Shown here: one piece after another, positions 46,827 through 55,092 of the stretch
Layout of the letters: the number at the start of each line of letters is the position of its first letter
How positions within the stretch are numbered: the stretch's first letter is position 1
From: Micromonospora kangleipakensis
GTDB taxonomy: Bacteria; Actinomycetota; Actinomycetes; Mycobacteriales; Micromonosporaceae
Direction of reading: 5' to 3'
DNA: 64,000 nucleotides
Assembly: GCF_004217615.1 (NCBI RefSeq)
Contig: NZ_SHLD01000001.1
Span: 4,402,001-4,466,000, forward strand
The notes under the pieces: model-generated
Database searches by the model: none
What the model was told of the DNA's origin: nothing
The model's input: the letters and a program-made list of their open reading frames with translations, nothing else
Translations under genes and position numbers: made by a program

Positions 46827-46895
46827 CCGCGCTCGGCGCCCCCGGGCGGCTGGAATTGAGGTGCGCCCGGCGGGGACCGTGCCGATACTCGGGCC

Positions 46896-48020
46896 GTGTC
46901 CGTCCCGCGCACCGCCACGGCCGAACCCCGCGCGCTCACGCCGGCGCAGACCGCCGCCCTGCGGCACGTCCGGCAGGTCGCCCTGCGGGACCGGCCGGCC
47001 GCGCTCGCCGTCATCGCGCGGCACCTGGCCGGATCCGGCGCCGCGTACCAACCGGAGGACGTCATCGCCGCCGTCGCCGCGCACGGCCGGCTGACACTCA
47101 ACTTCCACCCGGACCGCCTGCTGCGCGACGGCCGTACGGTGGCGACCGCCTTCGACGAGGAGGGCGTCTACCGCAGCCAGTTCGAGACGGGCATCTCCAA
47201 CGGCGGCCTGACCGCCTTCCCCGGCGGGGACCGGGACCGCTGGGAGGAGACCCTGTTCGGCGGGGCGTACCAGAGCGCCAACGTGCTCCCCGCCGACCGC
47301 CCCAAGTACGGCGGCCTGAACCTGCTCGACCACCCGGACGGCGCATGCCCTCGGTTCGGCTCCTGTCACCTGCGGCTGCGTCCCGAGGTCCTCGGCCGGG
47401 CCACCCTCTGCTTCGGCGACAGCCACCTCGGCCCGAAGGACCTGGGCACGGTCGACGTCGTCGAGCCGGTGCTCGCGGCGCTGCTCGAGGCCACCGCCGG
47501 GACGGGCGTCAGCCTCGGAGTGGCGGGCATGGACACGGCCATGCTGCTGCGTACGCTGGTCCGCCGCCGGGAGCGCGAGTCCGCGCGGCCCGGGGCTGCC
47601 GGGCGGGCGCTCGACGACTACGTCGAGGCGCAGATCCACGGCGAGCTGAGCCTGGCGAGGGACGTGGAGGCGCTGGTGGCCGACCCGTCGTTCCGGGACA
47701 CCGACACGGGGCGGACGCTGGCGGGCATCGCCCGGCGGCACGGATTCCCGCTGCTCTGGCACGCCGGCTTCGAGCTGCCGGTGGACGGGATCGACGCGGA
47801 GTTCCGGGGACCGGCCATCCCACCGCTGGCCGCCCGCGTGCACGCGGAGTTCGCCCGGCCCGGGGAGCCGGTGCACGCCGCCCTGATCGGCCGGGCCGCC
47901 GCGTCGGTCGTCGCGGAGCCCGGGCGCTGGGCCGACCGCGGCCCGACGGAGGACACCCTCCAGCACCTCAAGCAGCTCTGGCACGTTCTCGTCCGGTTCG
48001 GTACGCCCGCCAACCGCTGA
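46896..48020 (+). CDS. DUF3626 domain protein
   Basis: A 374-residue protein resembling DUF3626, with FGGAYQSANVLPADRPKYGG, CFGDSHLGPKD and AQIHGELSLARDVEALVADP. The His/Asp pattern looks enzymatic, and related domains are discussed as putative toxins or ADP-ribosyltransferase-like proteins, but no activity is established. GATACT (46884-46889) lies six bases before the GTG, so leaderless. Confidence 0.75.
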   Translation: MSVPRTATAEPRALTPAQTAALRHVRQVALRDRPAALAVIARHLAGSGAAYQPEDVIAAVAAHGRLTLNFHPDRLLRDGRTVATAFDEEGVYRSQFETGISNGGLTAFPGGDRDRWEETLFGGAYQSANVLPADRPKYGGLNLLDHPDGACPRFGSCHLRLRPEVLGRATLCFGDSHLGPKDLGTVDVVEPVLAALLEATAGTGVSLGVAGMDTAMLLRTLVRRRERESARPGAAGRALDDYVEAQIHGELSLARDVEALVADPSFRDTDTGRTLAGIARRHGFPLLWHAGFELPVDGIDAEFRGPAIPPLAARVHAEFARPGEPVHAALIGRAAASVVAEPGRWADRGPTEDTLQHLKQLWHVLVRFGTPANR

Positions 48021-48305
48021 CCGCGTCCCGGAAAAATCCACCCGCTCGTGGGCAGCCGGCCGGTTCGTCGCCGTGCGTCCGGAAAGCGGGCTTCATGCCC
48101 ACGGCAGCCGCTGGCGGTCAGCTCGTCGGATACCCCTCGTGACCTGGGTCGCGGCTTCAGCCGCGCCTGGCATTTCCGGAATGACCGACACGCGTAGCTG
48201 GTTGTGTCCCCCGTGGCGCCGGACCGCAAACCCGTACCGGCCGGTAGTTCCCCCCGAGGTGCGCTCACCCCGGAGCGCGTCGTAACGATCGAAAGGGCAA
48301 CCATC

Positions 48306-49067
48306 GTGAAGCAGCACTTCACTCGATGGCTCCCCGCCATCGCCAAGACCAGGCAGGACTTCTCCCGACGGCTGCCCGCCATCGCGGAGGCAACGCGGAG
48401 CAAGATCGCGAATGTCCCGCAGAGCAAGGCCGCGCTGAGCGTCGCCGGCGTGGCCGCCATCGGCGCCCTGGCGTTCGGCCCCACCGCCATCGCCGCGCCG
48501 GTGACCGGCGGACCCCATGCGGGCGCCGTGGCCGCCATCGACCTGGCAACGGGCAAGAAGACCGAAACCGCCGTGCCCGCGCAGACCACCGGCGCCCACA
48601 AGGTGAACCAGCCGGCCTCCGAGAAGCCGAGCCGGGACAAGCTCATTCCGCACGGCGTCGAGGGCGCCCAGTCGCGCGTCCCGCTCGACGACGCGCAGAT
48701 CGCCAACGCCAAGGCCATCGTCAAGGCGGCCAAGGAGACCGACGTGGGCGAGCGCGGCGCCGTCATCGGCGTGGCCACCTCGCTGCAGGAGTCGAAGCTG
48801 TACAACCTCGGTCACCTCGGCGCGTACAACGACCACGACTCGCAGGGCCTGTTCCAGCAGCGCCCGTCGTCCGGTTGGGGTTCGCCCGAGGAGATCACCG
48901 ACCCGGACTACTCCGCCAAGGCGTTCTTCAACGCGCTGAAGAACGTGGGTGGGTGGCAGCAGCTGCCGCTGACCGCCGCGGCGCAGACCGTCCAGGTCTC
49001 CGCCTTCCCGTACGCCTACGCCCAGTGGGAGGAGCAGGCGGCGGACATCGTGCAGCAGCTCTGGTGA
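48306..49067 (+). CDS. Secreted lysozyme-like protein, larger paralogue
   Basis: A 253-residue secreted protein. A long basic N terminus precedes a hydrophobic signal segment (about residues 45-65, ending TAIAAP). The C-terminal half (about 125-253) has the lysozyme-like pattern ATSLQESKLYNLGHLGAYND, GLFQQRPSSGWG and AYAQWEEQAADIV; the Glu in LQES is the presumed catalytic acid. Related proteins are often mislabelled heavy-metal transporters. Paralogue of the two cassette genes nearby. GAAAGGG precedes GTG 48306, and GGAATG-N16-GGTT at 48178-48203 resembles the cassette promoters. Confidence 0.75.
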   Translation: MKQHFTRWLPAIAKTRQDFSRRLPAIAEATRSKIANVPQSKAALSVAGVAAIGALAFGPTAIAAPVTGGPHAGAVAAIDLATGKKTETAVPAQTTGAHKVNQPASEKPSRDKLIPHGVEGAQSRVPLDDAQIANAKAIVKAAKETDVGERGAVIGVATSLQESKLYNLGHLGAYNDHDSQGLFQQRPSSGWGSPEEITDPDYSAKAFFNALKNVGGWQQLPLTAAAQTVQVSAFPYAYAQWEEQAADIVQQLW

Positions 49068-49083
49068 GCTGAGCTTTTCCTTC

Positions 49084-49120
49084 ACCGGCCGGTCCCTTCT
49101 TCTGGGGCCGGCCGGTTTTT
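49084..49120 (+). terminator. Rho-independent terminator
   Basis: ACCGGCCGG (49084-49092) pairs with CCGGCCGGT (49108-49116) and TTTT follows. It ends the lysozyme-like gene just upstream and separates it from the cassette starting at 49145. Confidence 0.8.
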
Positions 49121-49144
49121 CTTTCCGTCCGTTGCGCTCCGACT

Positions 49145-49232
49145 GTGGTTGCGGTGGGGGGTGTGGCCCGCCGTGCCCGGCTCCGGGCGGTCAGGCTTGA
49201 TCCCTGCGCCGGTCACGGCGGGCCACACCCCC
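49145..49232 (+). repeat. Palindromic end element A
   Basis: Perfect 19-base arms at 49157-49175 and 49214-49232 (left arm begins GGGGGTGTGGCC) around a 38-base middle containing the core CGGGCGGTCAGGCTTGATC. The core is identical in elements B, C and D. Inner CCGG/CCGG can extend the stem. Confidence 0.75.
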
Positions 49233-49534
49233 GTCGTGCGCGGGCTCCGCGCGTCGGCGTCGGGTCGCGCGTCGGCTGTTCTGGGTACGAGGTTTCACCC
49301 CTGGCTGGGGTTCGCGCCGGGCGGCTGGGCTTGCGCCTGGTCGGGTCCGGTCTCCGCCTGCGGAGTGGTCGGGCGGGCGTGATCGACTCCGTGTCCCCGA
49401 TGTGGGGGTGTCCGACAGGCGCGGATACCGCCACATGGGGGATCTGGTGCCGGGTGTCCGTTCCGGCCCGCCAGGCTGCGGACGGTCTGGGTCGGGTGTC
49501 CGTTTCTGGGTGTGACCGGCGGCATCCTGACGGC

Positions 49535-49643
49535 GGAATCGTGGCGGGCCGGGGGTCGTTACATCTGGCGTACGACCGAGTACCTGGCCCGCTCGACCGG
49601 GCCGATGGTCGGGCCCCGGAATGATGGCGGCCTGCCGGTCGTT
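49535..49643 (+). promoter_or_regulatory. Tandem ECF-type promoters of cassette 1
   Basis: GGAATC (49535-49540)-N16-CGTT (49557-49560) and GGAATG (49618-49623)-N16-CGTT (49640-49643), both continued as CGTTACAT. They are 83 bases apart and give predicted leaders of about 225 and 142 bases. Both are unchanged in cassette 2. Confidence 0.6.
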
Positions 49644-49791
49644 ACATATGGTCCCGGCGCCGCGAAGAGGCCCCCGCTCCGCGGTCGGACCGGGCAGAGA
49701 CTTTCCCCCCTTGAACTTGCTGAGCGCCTGACGGTGCTTGCGCATGTCCCGGCCCCCACCGGGTGTGCGCCAACCCCCAAGGAGCTTTCCC
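49644..49791 (+). promoter_or_regulatory. Structured 5' leader of the lysozyme-like gene
   Basis: Contains a stem (GGTCC and CCGCG pairing with CGCGG and GGACC, about 49650-49700) and an imperfect hairpin GCGCA-TGT-CCCGG/CCGGG-TG-TGCGC at 49740-49770, directly before AAGGAG and the ATG. The leader differs from cassette 2 at only three positions. Possible RNA-level control; no known riboswitch class recognised. Confidence 0.4.
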
Positions 49792-50376
49792 ATGAACACG
49801 ATCATTCGTAAGAGCGTGCTGGGTGTTGCTGGTCTGGCTTTTGCCGGTGGTGTGTTCGCCGGTCCGATCGCCGCTCACGCCGACACCGGTCCCGTCACCG
49901 GCAAGCCGGTCGCGGTGCAGGCTGACAAGCCGGACAGCGGCAAGCTGATCCCGCACGGTGTGCAGGGCAAGCAGTCGCACATCTCGCTGAACGATGAGCA
50001 GACCGGCAACGCGAAGGCGATCATCGCCGCGACGAAGAAGGCGGGTCTGCCGGAGCGGGCCGCGGTGATCTCGATCGCCACGAGCCTGCAGGAGTCGAAG
50101 CTGGAGAACCTGGGTCACCTGGGTGACCGCAACGACCACGACTCGCTGGGCCTGTTCCAGCAGCGGCCGTCCTCGGGTTGGGGTACGCCGGAGCAGATCA
50201 CCGACCCCGAGTACGCGACCCTGGCGTTCGAGAAGGGTCTCAAGCAGGTCGACGGGTGGCAGGACATGCCGCTGACCGAGGCCGCCCAGACGGTGCAGGT
50301 GTCGGCCTACCCGGACGCCTACGCCCAGTGGGAGAAGCAGGCCGCCCACATCGTCGCCGCCAACTGGAACAGCTGA
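49792..50376 (+). CDS. Secreted lysozyme-like protein, cassette 1 copy
   Basis: A 194-residue secreted protein. Signal peptide about 1-30 (KSVLGVAGLAFAGGVFAGPI, AHA cleavage), Asp/Lys-rich linker, then the lysozyme-like domain from about residue 75: ATSLQESKLENLGHLGDRND, GLFQQRPSSGWGTPEQ, YAQWEKQAAHIV. Probable target is peptidoglycan; activity is inferred. T-ending codons are more common than in neighbours. AAGGAG lies before ATG 49792. Differs from the copy at 58878 mainly at residues 4-5 and in YATLAFEKG versus YSTTAFLKG. Confidence 0.8.
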   Translation: MNTIIRKSVLGVAGLAFAGGVFAGPIAAHADTGPVTGKPVAVQADKPDSGKLIPHGVQGKQSHISLNDEQTGNAKAIIAATKKAGLPERAAVISIATSLQESKLENLGHLGDRNDHDSLGLFQQRPSSGWGTPEQITDPEYATLAFEKGLKQVDGWQDMPLTEAAQTVQVSAYPDAYAQWEKQAAHIVAANWNS

Positions 50377-50391
50377 CCCATAAAGCACCAC

Positions 50392-50434
50392 GCCGCTGGC
50401 CGGCACCCCAAGACACGGGGTGCCGGCCAGCGGC
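50392..50434 (+). terminator. Terminator hairpin of cassette 1 gene
   Basis: Perfect 18-base arms GCCGCTGGCCGGCACCCC (50392-50409) and its complement (50417-50434) around AAGACAC, 16 bases after the stop. ATCTT follows rather than a long T run. Confidence 0.75.
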
Positions 50435-50494
50435 ATCTTCATGTATCCACCGATGTATCCACCGTGACCGGCGCAGGGACGGCGACCACAGTCA

Positions 50495-50580
50495 GGCTGG
50501 GGGCGACCGTCCCCGGCGCAGGGATCAAGCCTGACCGCCCGGAGCCGGGGACGGTCGCCCCCAGCCCCCACCGCAACCAC
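50495..50580 (-). repeat. Palindromic end element C
   Basis: Perfect 22-base arms at 50495-50516 and 50545-50566 (left arm begins GGCTGGGGGCGACC), loop of 28 bases whose minus strand is identical to the loop of element A over all 28 positions. The stem sequence is unrelated to that of A, yet fully complementary. Lies between convergent genes, so it could also stop transcription from both sides. Confidence 0.75.
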
Positions 50581-50593
50581 CAGGACAAGCCGT

Positions 50594-52042
50594 TCACCGG
50601 GCCGGACCCCGATCCCCTCCAGCGATGTCGATCAACGCCGCCACCAGCGCGAGCGTGATGATGCCGCTGGCCAGCAGCAGCGAGTGCCGGAACGCCGTCG
50701 ACCAGTCGCCCCGGCTGCTGGCCAGCGAGGAGAAGAACAACGACCCGACGGCCGCGATCCCGGCCGCCGAGCCGATCCGCTGGCCGGTCTGCAGCATGCC
50801 GGCCCCGCTGCCCGCCTGGGGCACCGGCACCTCCGACAGGGTGAGCGTCTGGTTCGGGGCGATGACCAGCCCGCTGCCCAGCCCGGCGAGGAGCAGCGGC
50901 ACCGCGGTCAGCAGCGGCACCGAGCTGGACGGCGAGCCGCGCAGCACCCAGACGGTGGCCCCGAGCCCGATCACCACGACGAGCAGGCCGATGGCGACCA
51001 GTGGCCGGCCGTACCGGGTGACGACCCGGCCGCCGAGGGCCGACGCCACCGCGGAGCCCAGCGCGAACGGGGTGATCGCCAGGCCGGCGATGAGGGCGCT
51101 GTAGCCGAGTCCGTTCTGCAGGTAGAGGGTGAAGATGAAGAAGATGGCGGTGAACCCGCCGAAGTAGAGCAGCGCGATCAGCGCCCCGAGGGTGTACGAG
51201 CGCAGCGTGAACAGCCGCAGGTCGAACAGCGGTGGCCGGTGTCGGGCGTACCACCGTTCCCAGAGGCCGAAGCCGATCAGGACGGCCAGGCCGGCCGGGA
51301 TGAGCGCCCACTTCCACGGGGTGTGCCACTGCTCGCGCTGCACCAGCGGCAGCAGCACCAGGGTCACCCCGATCCCGAGGAGCAGCACCCCGACCGGGTC
51401 GAGGCGGTGCCGGTCCTGCTGGCCGGTGGGGCGGGCCGGCAGCAGCCGCCAGCCGAGCAGCACCGCGACGATGCCCACCGGGACGTTGACGAAGAACACC
51501 CAACGCCAGCCGTGCTCCTCGCCGCCGAGCTGGATGAGCAGCCCGCCGAGCAGCGGCCCGATGGCGGTGGAGATGCCGATGGTGGCACCCAGCAGGCCGA
51601 ACGCCCGACCGCGTTCCGCGCCCCGGAACAGCTGCTGGATCAGGCCGGTCACCTGTGGGTTCACCATGCCGGCCGCGGCGCCCTGCAACAGTCGGGCCGC
51701 GACCAGCCATTCGGGCGAGCGGGCCAGTCCGGCCAGCGCGCTGGTCAGGGTGAACAGCGCCACCCCGAGGACGAAGGCGTTGCGCCGGCCGCGGGCGTCG
51801 CCGAAGCGTCCGGCGGACACCAGCACCAGCCCGAAGGTGAGCGCGTACCCGGACAGCACCCACTGCAGGTCGCTGGGGGTCGCGCCGAGCGCGCGGTCCA
51901 TCGAGGGCACGGCGACGTTGACGATGCTGACGTCGAGCAGCGTCATGAAGGCGGCGACCAGGCCGACGCCGAGCGCCTGCCAGCGCTTCCGCTCGTCGTA
52001 CCCGCCGGTGTCGGCCGGTGCCGACGACCGGTCCGTGCTCAT
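50594..52042 (-). CDS. MFS drug-efflux transporter, EmrB/QacA (DHA2) type
   Basis: A 482-residue transporter with fourteen predicted helices. Helix 1 contains LDVSIVNVAVPSM (motif D1 of the 14-helix family) and motif C is LGATIGISTAIGPLLGG. Exports drugs or toxic metabolites by proton exchange. A G-rich site (GGGGGG) four bases before ATG 52042. The small winged-helix gene 70 bases upstream may regulate it. Confidence 0.88.
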   Translation of the reverse strand: MSTDRSSAPADTGGYDERKRWQALGVGLVAAFMTLLDVSIVNVAVPSMDRALGATPSDLQWVLSGYALTFGLVLVSAGRFGDARGRRNAFVLGVALFTLTSALAGLARSPEWLVAARLLQGAAAGMVNPQVTGLIQQLFRGAERGRAFGLLGATIGISTAIGPLLGGLLIQLGGEEHGWRWVFFVNVPVGIVAVLLGWRLLPARPTGQQDRHRLDPVGVLLLGIGVTLVLLPLVQREQWHTPWKWALIPAGLAVLIGFGLWERWYARHRPPLFDLRLFTLRSYTLGALIALLYFGGFTAIFFIFTLYLQNGLGYSALIAGLAITPFALGSAVASALGGRVVTRYGRPLVAIGLLVVVIGLGATVWVLRGSPSSSVPLLTAVPLLLAGLGSGLVIAPNQTLTLSEVPVPQAGSGAGMLQTGQRIGSAAGIAAVGSLFFSSLASSRGDWSTAFRHSLLLASGIITLALVAALIDIAGGDRGPAR

Positions 52043-52112
52043 GGTGCCCCCCGAAGGCCGTCGATCACGCATTGCTGATCGCTACCCGGGCCCTCAAGAG
52101 GCAAACGGGACG

Positions 52113-52349
52113 TCACGCCATCTGGCGAGCGCACCACCGCGGCCCGAAGTCCAGCCCCGCCATCGGGGAGTCCTCCCGGTGCAGCAGGCCCTTCTCGGTG
52201 AGCAGGTGCAGCGGCGCGTTCAGCTCCTCCTCGCTCATCCCGGTCTCCTGGGCGATCAGGTCGGGGTAGGGGACGTGTCCCCGGGTCTCCAGCGCGGTTA
52301 CCGCCTGGTACACCCGTTCCTCGACCTCCGACAGTCGTACCTGCTGCAT
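52113..52349 (-). CDS. Small winged-helix-like protein
   Basis: A 78-residue protein with LSEVEERVYQAVTALETRGH, LIAQETGMSEEELNAPLHLLTEKGLL, a compact winged-helix pattern, ending in WCARQMA. GAGGAGGAAAG before the ATG is one of the strongest ribosome binding sites in the window. Located just upstream of the efflux gene in the same direction. Probably DNA- or protein-binding; not characterised. Confidence 0.7.
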   Translation of the reverse strand: MQQVRLSEVEERVYQAVTALETRGHVPYPDLIAQETGMSEEELNAPLHLLTEKGLLHREDSPMAGLDFGPRWCARQMA

Positions 52350-52487
52350 GGCTTTCCTCCTCGGCGTGACCCGCCCGACCCGCGGGCGGCCTGCTCCCGG
52401 CGGTTACCCGTCGGGTGTCCGTTGATGCCCACCCGATCGGGGAGTCACACCGGGCGTTCCGGCCCGGGGGTGGCCTAGGCTGCAACC

Positions 52488-53654
52488 GTGATCGTCTGGG
52501 ATCTCGCCGTCGTCGGAGCCGGCCCCGCCGGGCTCTCCGCGGCGCACGCCGCCGCCCGCGCCGGGGCGCGCACGCTGGTCGTCGAGCGCGCCACCCATCC
52601 CCGCTACAAGACCTGTGGGGGAGGGCTGATCGGCACCTCGCTGGCGGAGGTCACCGACCGGATCGAGGTGCCGGTGCACGACCGGGTCGACCGGGTGACG
52701 TTCACCCGGGACGGGCGACGCGGCTTCACCCGCCGGCACGCCGCCGGGCCGCTGGTCGCCATGGTCCGTCGGGAGGAGTTCGACGAGCGGCTCCGGGCCG
52801 CCGCGGTCGCCGCCGGGGCCGAGGTCCGTGAGGGCGTCGCCGTCCGCGCGGTCGAGCAGGACCCCGACGAGGTACGCCTGCGGCTGGCCGACGGCGGGAC
52901 GGTGCGGGCCCGGGCCGTAATCGGCGCGGACGGCTCATCCGGGGTCACCGCCCGGCACGTCGGCGTCCGCCACCGGCAGGTCGACCTCGGGCTGGAGCTG
53001 GAGTTGCCGGTGTCACCGGAGGAGCAGGGCCGCTGGCGGGGCCGGCTGCTGCTGGACTGGGGGCCGGTCCCCGGCTCGTACGCCTGGGTCTTCCCGAAGG
53101 GCGACCGGCTCACCGTCGGGGTGATCGCCGCCCGGGGCGAGGGGGAGCGGACCCGGGCCTACCTGCGCGACTTCGTCGACCGGCTGGGCCTGTCCGGGGT
53201 GACCCCGGAGCACGACTCGGGTCACCTGACCCGCTGCCGGGCGGAGGACTCGCCGGTGCGCCGCGGCCGGGTGCTGGTGGCCGGGGACGCGGCGGGGCTG
53301 CTGGAGCCGTGGAGCCGGGAGGGGATCAGCTACGCGCTGCGGTCCGGGCGGCTGGCCGGCGCGGCGGTCGCCGGGGGTGACCTGGCCGGCTACGAGCGGG
53401 AGGTGGACCGGCTTCTGGCGCCGTCGATGCGGGCCGGGCAGCGGCTGCTGGAGGTCTTCGAGCGGCGGCCGGACGTCTTCCACGGGCTGCTGGCCACGCC
53501 GGCCGGCTGGCGGATGTTCGTCCGGTTCTGCCAGGGCCGGGCCAGCTTCGACGAGACTCTCGCCCGCCGACCGGTCCGGGCGGCCCTGGCCCTGCTGGAC
53601 CGCCTTCCCCCGGCCCGGTCGGGGCCCCTGGCCGGGGTGGGGGCGACGCGGTGA
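52488..53654 (+). CDS. FAD-dependent oxidoreductase, geranylgeranyl reductase family
   Basis: A 388-residue flavoprotein. FAD motif VVGAGPAGLSAAHAAARAG at residue 8, GADGSSG near 145 and VLVAGDAAGLLEPWSREGIS near 265 are typical for the family that reduces isoprenoid chains of lipids, menaquinone or chlorophyll. Here menaquinone or membrane-lipid saturation is likely. TAGGCT (52476-52481) stands six bases before the GTG, so leaderless. Confidence 0.85.
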   Translation: MIVWDLAVVGAGPAGLSAAHAAARAGARTLVVERATHPRYKTCGGGLIGTSLAEVTDRIEVPVHDRVDRVTFTRDGRRGFTRRHAAGPLVAMVRREEFDERLRAAAVAAGAEVREGVAVRAVEQDPDEVRLRLADGGTVRARAVIGADGSSGVTARHVGVRHRQVDLGLELELPVSPEEQGRWRGRLLLDWGPVPGSYAWVFPKGDRLTVGVIAARGEGERTRAYLRDFVDRLGLSGVTPEHDSGHLTRCRAEDSPVRRGRVLVAGDAAGLLEPWSREGISYALRSGRLAGAAVAGGDLAGYEREVDRLLAPSMRAGQRLLEVFERRPDVFHGLLATPAGWRMFVRFCQGRASFDETLARRPVRAALALLDRLPPARSGPLAGVGATR

Positions 53655-53705
53655 GGGCCCGGCTCGCCGAGGTGCTGGCCCTGGTCTTCCAGCACTCCTG
53701 ACCGG

Positions 53706-54740
53706 TCAGGGCACGATCACCGCCCGCCCGTGGATCTCGCCCCGCCGCAGCAGCTCGTACGCCTCCGGCGCCCGTTCCAACGGGAAGATCTGCACGTCGG
53801 CTTGGAGCAGCCTGGCGCGGCCCAGCGCGATCACCTCCTGCAGCTCAGCCCGGGTGCCCCAGAACGGGACCTCCACGCTGGTCTCCAGCGGCAGGGTGGG
53901 CGGCTCGTCGGCGACGGGCCGGACGGGCAGCGTCCCGCCGGCGAGACCGACCAGCATCACCCGACCGCCGGTGGCGACGACCTGGCGGGCGGTGCTCAGG
54001 GTGGGGTCCGCCCCGACGAAGTCGAGCACCACGTCCGCCCCGTCCGGCGGGGGGCCGACGGTCGCCCGGATCCTCTCGACGGTGTCCGGGCCGGCCTGCA
54101 CCACCTCGTGGGCGCCCAGCCGGGTGGCCAGGTCCAGCGCGGCCACGCTGGTGTCCACCGCGATGACCCGTACCGCCGTGGTGGCGACCAGGATCTGCAC
54201 GGCCATGTGCCCGAGCCCGCCGATCCCGATGACCACGCAGGACGTGCCGGGGCGCAGGTTCGGCCGGGCCAGCTCCACCGCGTGGTACGGGGTCAGCGCG
54301 GCGTCGGTGAGCGGGGCGGCCTGCTCCAGCTCCATGTCACCGATGTGGAGCAGCCGGGACGCCGGCACCACCACGTACTCGGCCAGCCCGCCGTCGCGGC
54401 TGAGCCCGATGCCACCCACGGCCACGACCCGGCACTGGTTCTCCAGGCCACGGAGGCAGGCGCGGCAGCGACCGCAGCCGATGATCCCGTACACGGCGGC
54501 GCGGTCCCCGGGTGACCAGCCGGTCACGCCGGCGCCGATGGTGTCGACCGTGCCGGCGATCTCGTGGCCGAGGGTGATCGGGGTGGGGAACATCCCGGCC
54601 CGGGCGTCGAGAATGTGCAGGTCGGAGTGGCAGGCGCCGACCGCGCCCACGCGCAGCAGCACCTCACCCGGCCCGGCGTCCGGCGCTGGTACCTCCACCT
54701 GTTCCAGCACCCCGGGAGCGGTCATCCGTACCGCGCGCAT
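53706..54740 (-). CDS. Zinc-dependent alcohol dehydrogenase
   Basis: A 344-residue medium-chain dehydrogenase. Catalytic zinc ligands GACHSDLH and GHEIAG, a complete structural zinc cluster CGRCRACLRGLENQC, and NAD(P) motif GIGGLGHMA. Substrate likely a primary or secondary alcohol; not predictable. GGAGGA precedes ATG 54740. Not linked to an operon. Confidence 0.88.
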   Translation of the reverse strand: MRAVRMTAPGVLEQVEVPAPDAGPGEVLLRVGAVGACHSDLHILDARAGMFPTPITLGHEIAGTVDTIGAGVTGWSPGDRAAVYGIIGCGRCRACLRGLENQCRVVAVGGIGLSRDGGLAEYVVVPASRLLHIGDMELEQAAPLTDAALTPYHAVELARPNLRPGTSCVVIGIGGLGHMAVQILVATTAVRVIAVDTSVAALDLATRLGAHEVVQAGPDTVERIRATVGPPPDGADVVLDFVGADPTLSTARQVVATGGRVMLVGLAGGTLPVRPVADEPPTLPLETSVEVPFWGTRAELQEVIALGRARLLQADVQIFPLERAPEAYELLRRGEIHGRAVIVP

Positions 54741-54850
54741 GTCTGTCCTCCGCCTCGTCGCCGGCGGCCGTCGCCGACGGCCGCCGGCGCGGCTTACCCA
54801 CGGCCGTCAGGTTGATGCGGCGGGTCGACGGGCGGACGCACAATGCGGGT

Positions 54851-55042
54851 ATGAGCGAGCCGGCCGAGTCGTTCACCGACGAGGAGTACGCGTTCCTGCG
54901 GCACGTGCGCTTCGGTGAGCTGCCGCCGCGGGTCGGCCCCGACGAGCGGGTCGAGTTCACCGAGACCGAACCCCGCCGGGACCGGCCGGAGCCGGCCGGC
55001 AGCCCCGACGAGTGGAACCTCCGCCTCGGCCCGGGCGGCTGA
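54851..55042 (+). CDS. Small acidic hypothetical protein
   Basis: A 63-residue protein, Glu/Asp/Arg-rich (SFTDEEYAFLRHVRFGELPPR). CACAAT (54839-54844) lies six bases before the ATG, the leaderless pattern. No family recognised; similar small proteins are common in this order. A bidirectional hairpin follows. Confidence 0.6.
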   Translation: MSEPAESFTDEEYAFLRHVRFGELPPRVGPDERVEFTETEPRRDRPEPAGSPDEWNLRLGPGG

Positions 55043-55048
55043 GACGCG

Positions 55049-55080
55049 GACGGGCCGCGGGTGGGAACCCACGGCCCGTC
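55049..55080. terminator. Bidirectional terminator hairpin
   Basis: GACGGGCCG (55049-55057) pairs with CGGCCCGTC (55072-55080), extended inside by GGGT/ACCC with one mismatch. Lies between two convergent genes. Confidence 0.65.
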
Positions 55081-55092
55081 GCACGGTACGGA

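Larger units (their letters stand above)
49145..50580. mobile_element. Cassette 1: 1.43-kb unit with inverted ends carrying a lysozyme-like gene
   Basis: Bounded by GTGGTTGCGGTGGGGG (49145-49160) and its exact inverse CCCCCACCGCAACCAC (50565-50580). It holds end element A, a leader with two ECF-type promoters, a secreted lysozyme-like gene, a terminator and end element C. A second copy lies at 58233-59664 in the same orientation; similarity between copies ends at these inverted termini. No transposase and no clear target-site duplication, so a non-autonomous (MITE-like) unit or a repeat-bounded duplication are both possible. Confidence 0.45.

Noticed and set aside
49378..49791. c-di-AMP (ydaO-type) riboswitch, often placed before actinobacterial rpf-like wall enzymes
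   Set aside because: I could not find the conserved ydaO core segments in the leader; the structure seen is different.
49792..50376. Heavy-metal transporter label that such proteins often receive
   Set aside because: There is a signal peptide but no membrane domain or metal-binding motif; the LQES/GLFQQRPSSGWG pattern is lysozyme-like.
49130..50595. Target-site duplication around the cassettes
   Set aside because: Flanks (GCTCCGACT before, CAGGACAAG after for copy 1; similar check for copy 2) show no matching short repeat.
53652..53701. A 16-codon frame starting with a GTGA overlap after the geranylgeranyl reductase-like gene
   Set aside because: Too short to support from sequence alone, no ribosome binding site or conservation evidence.
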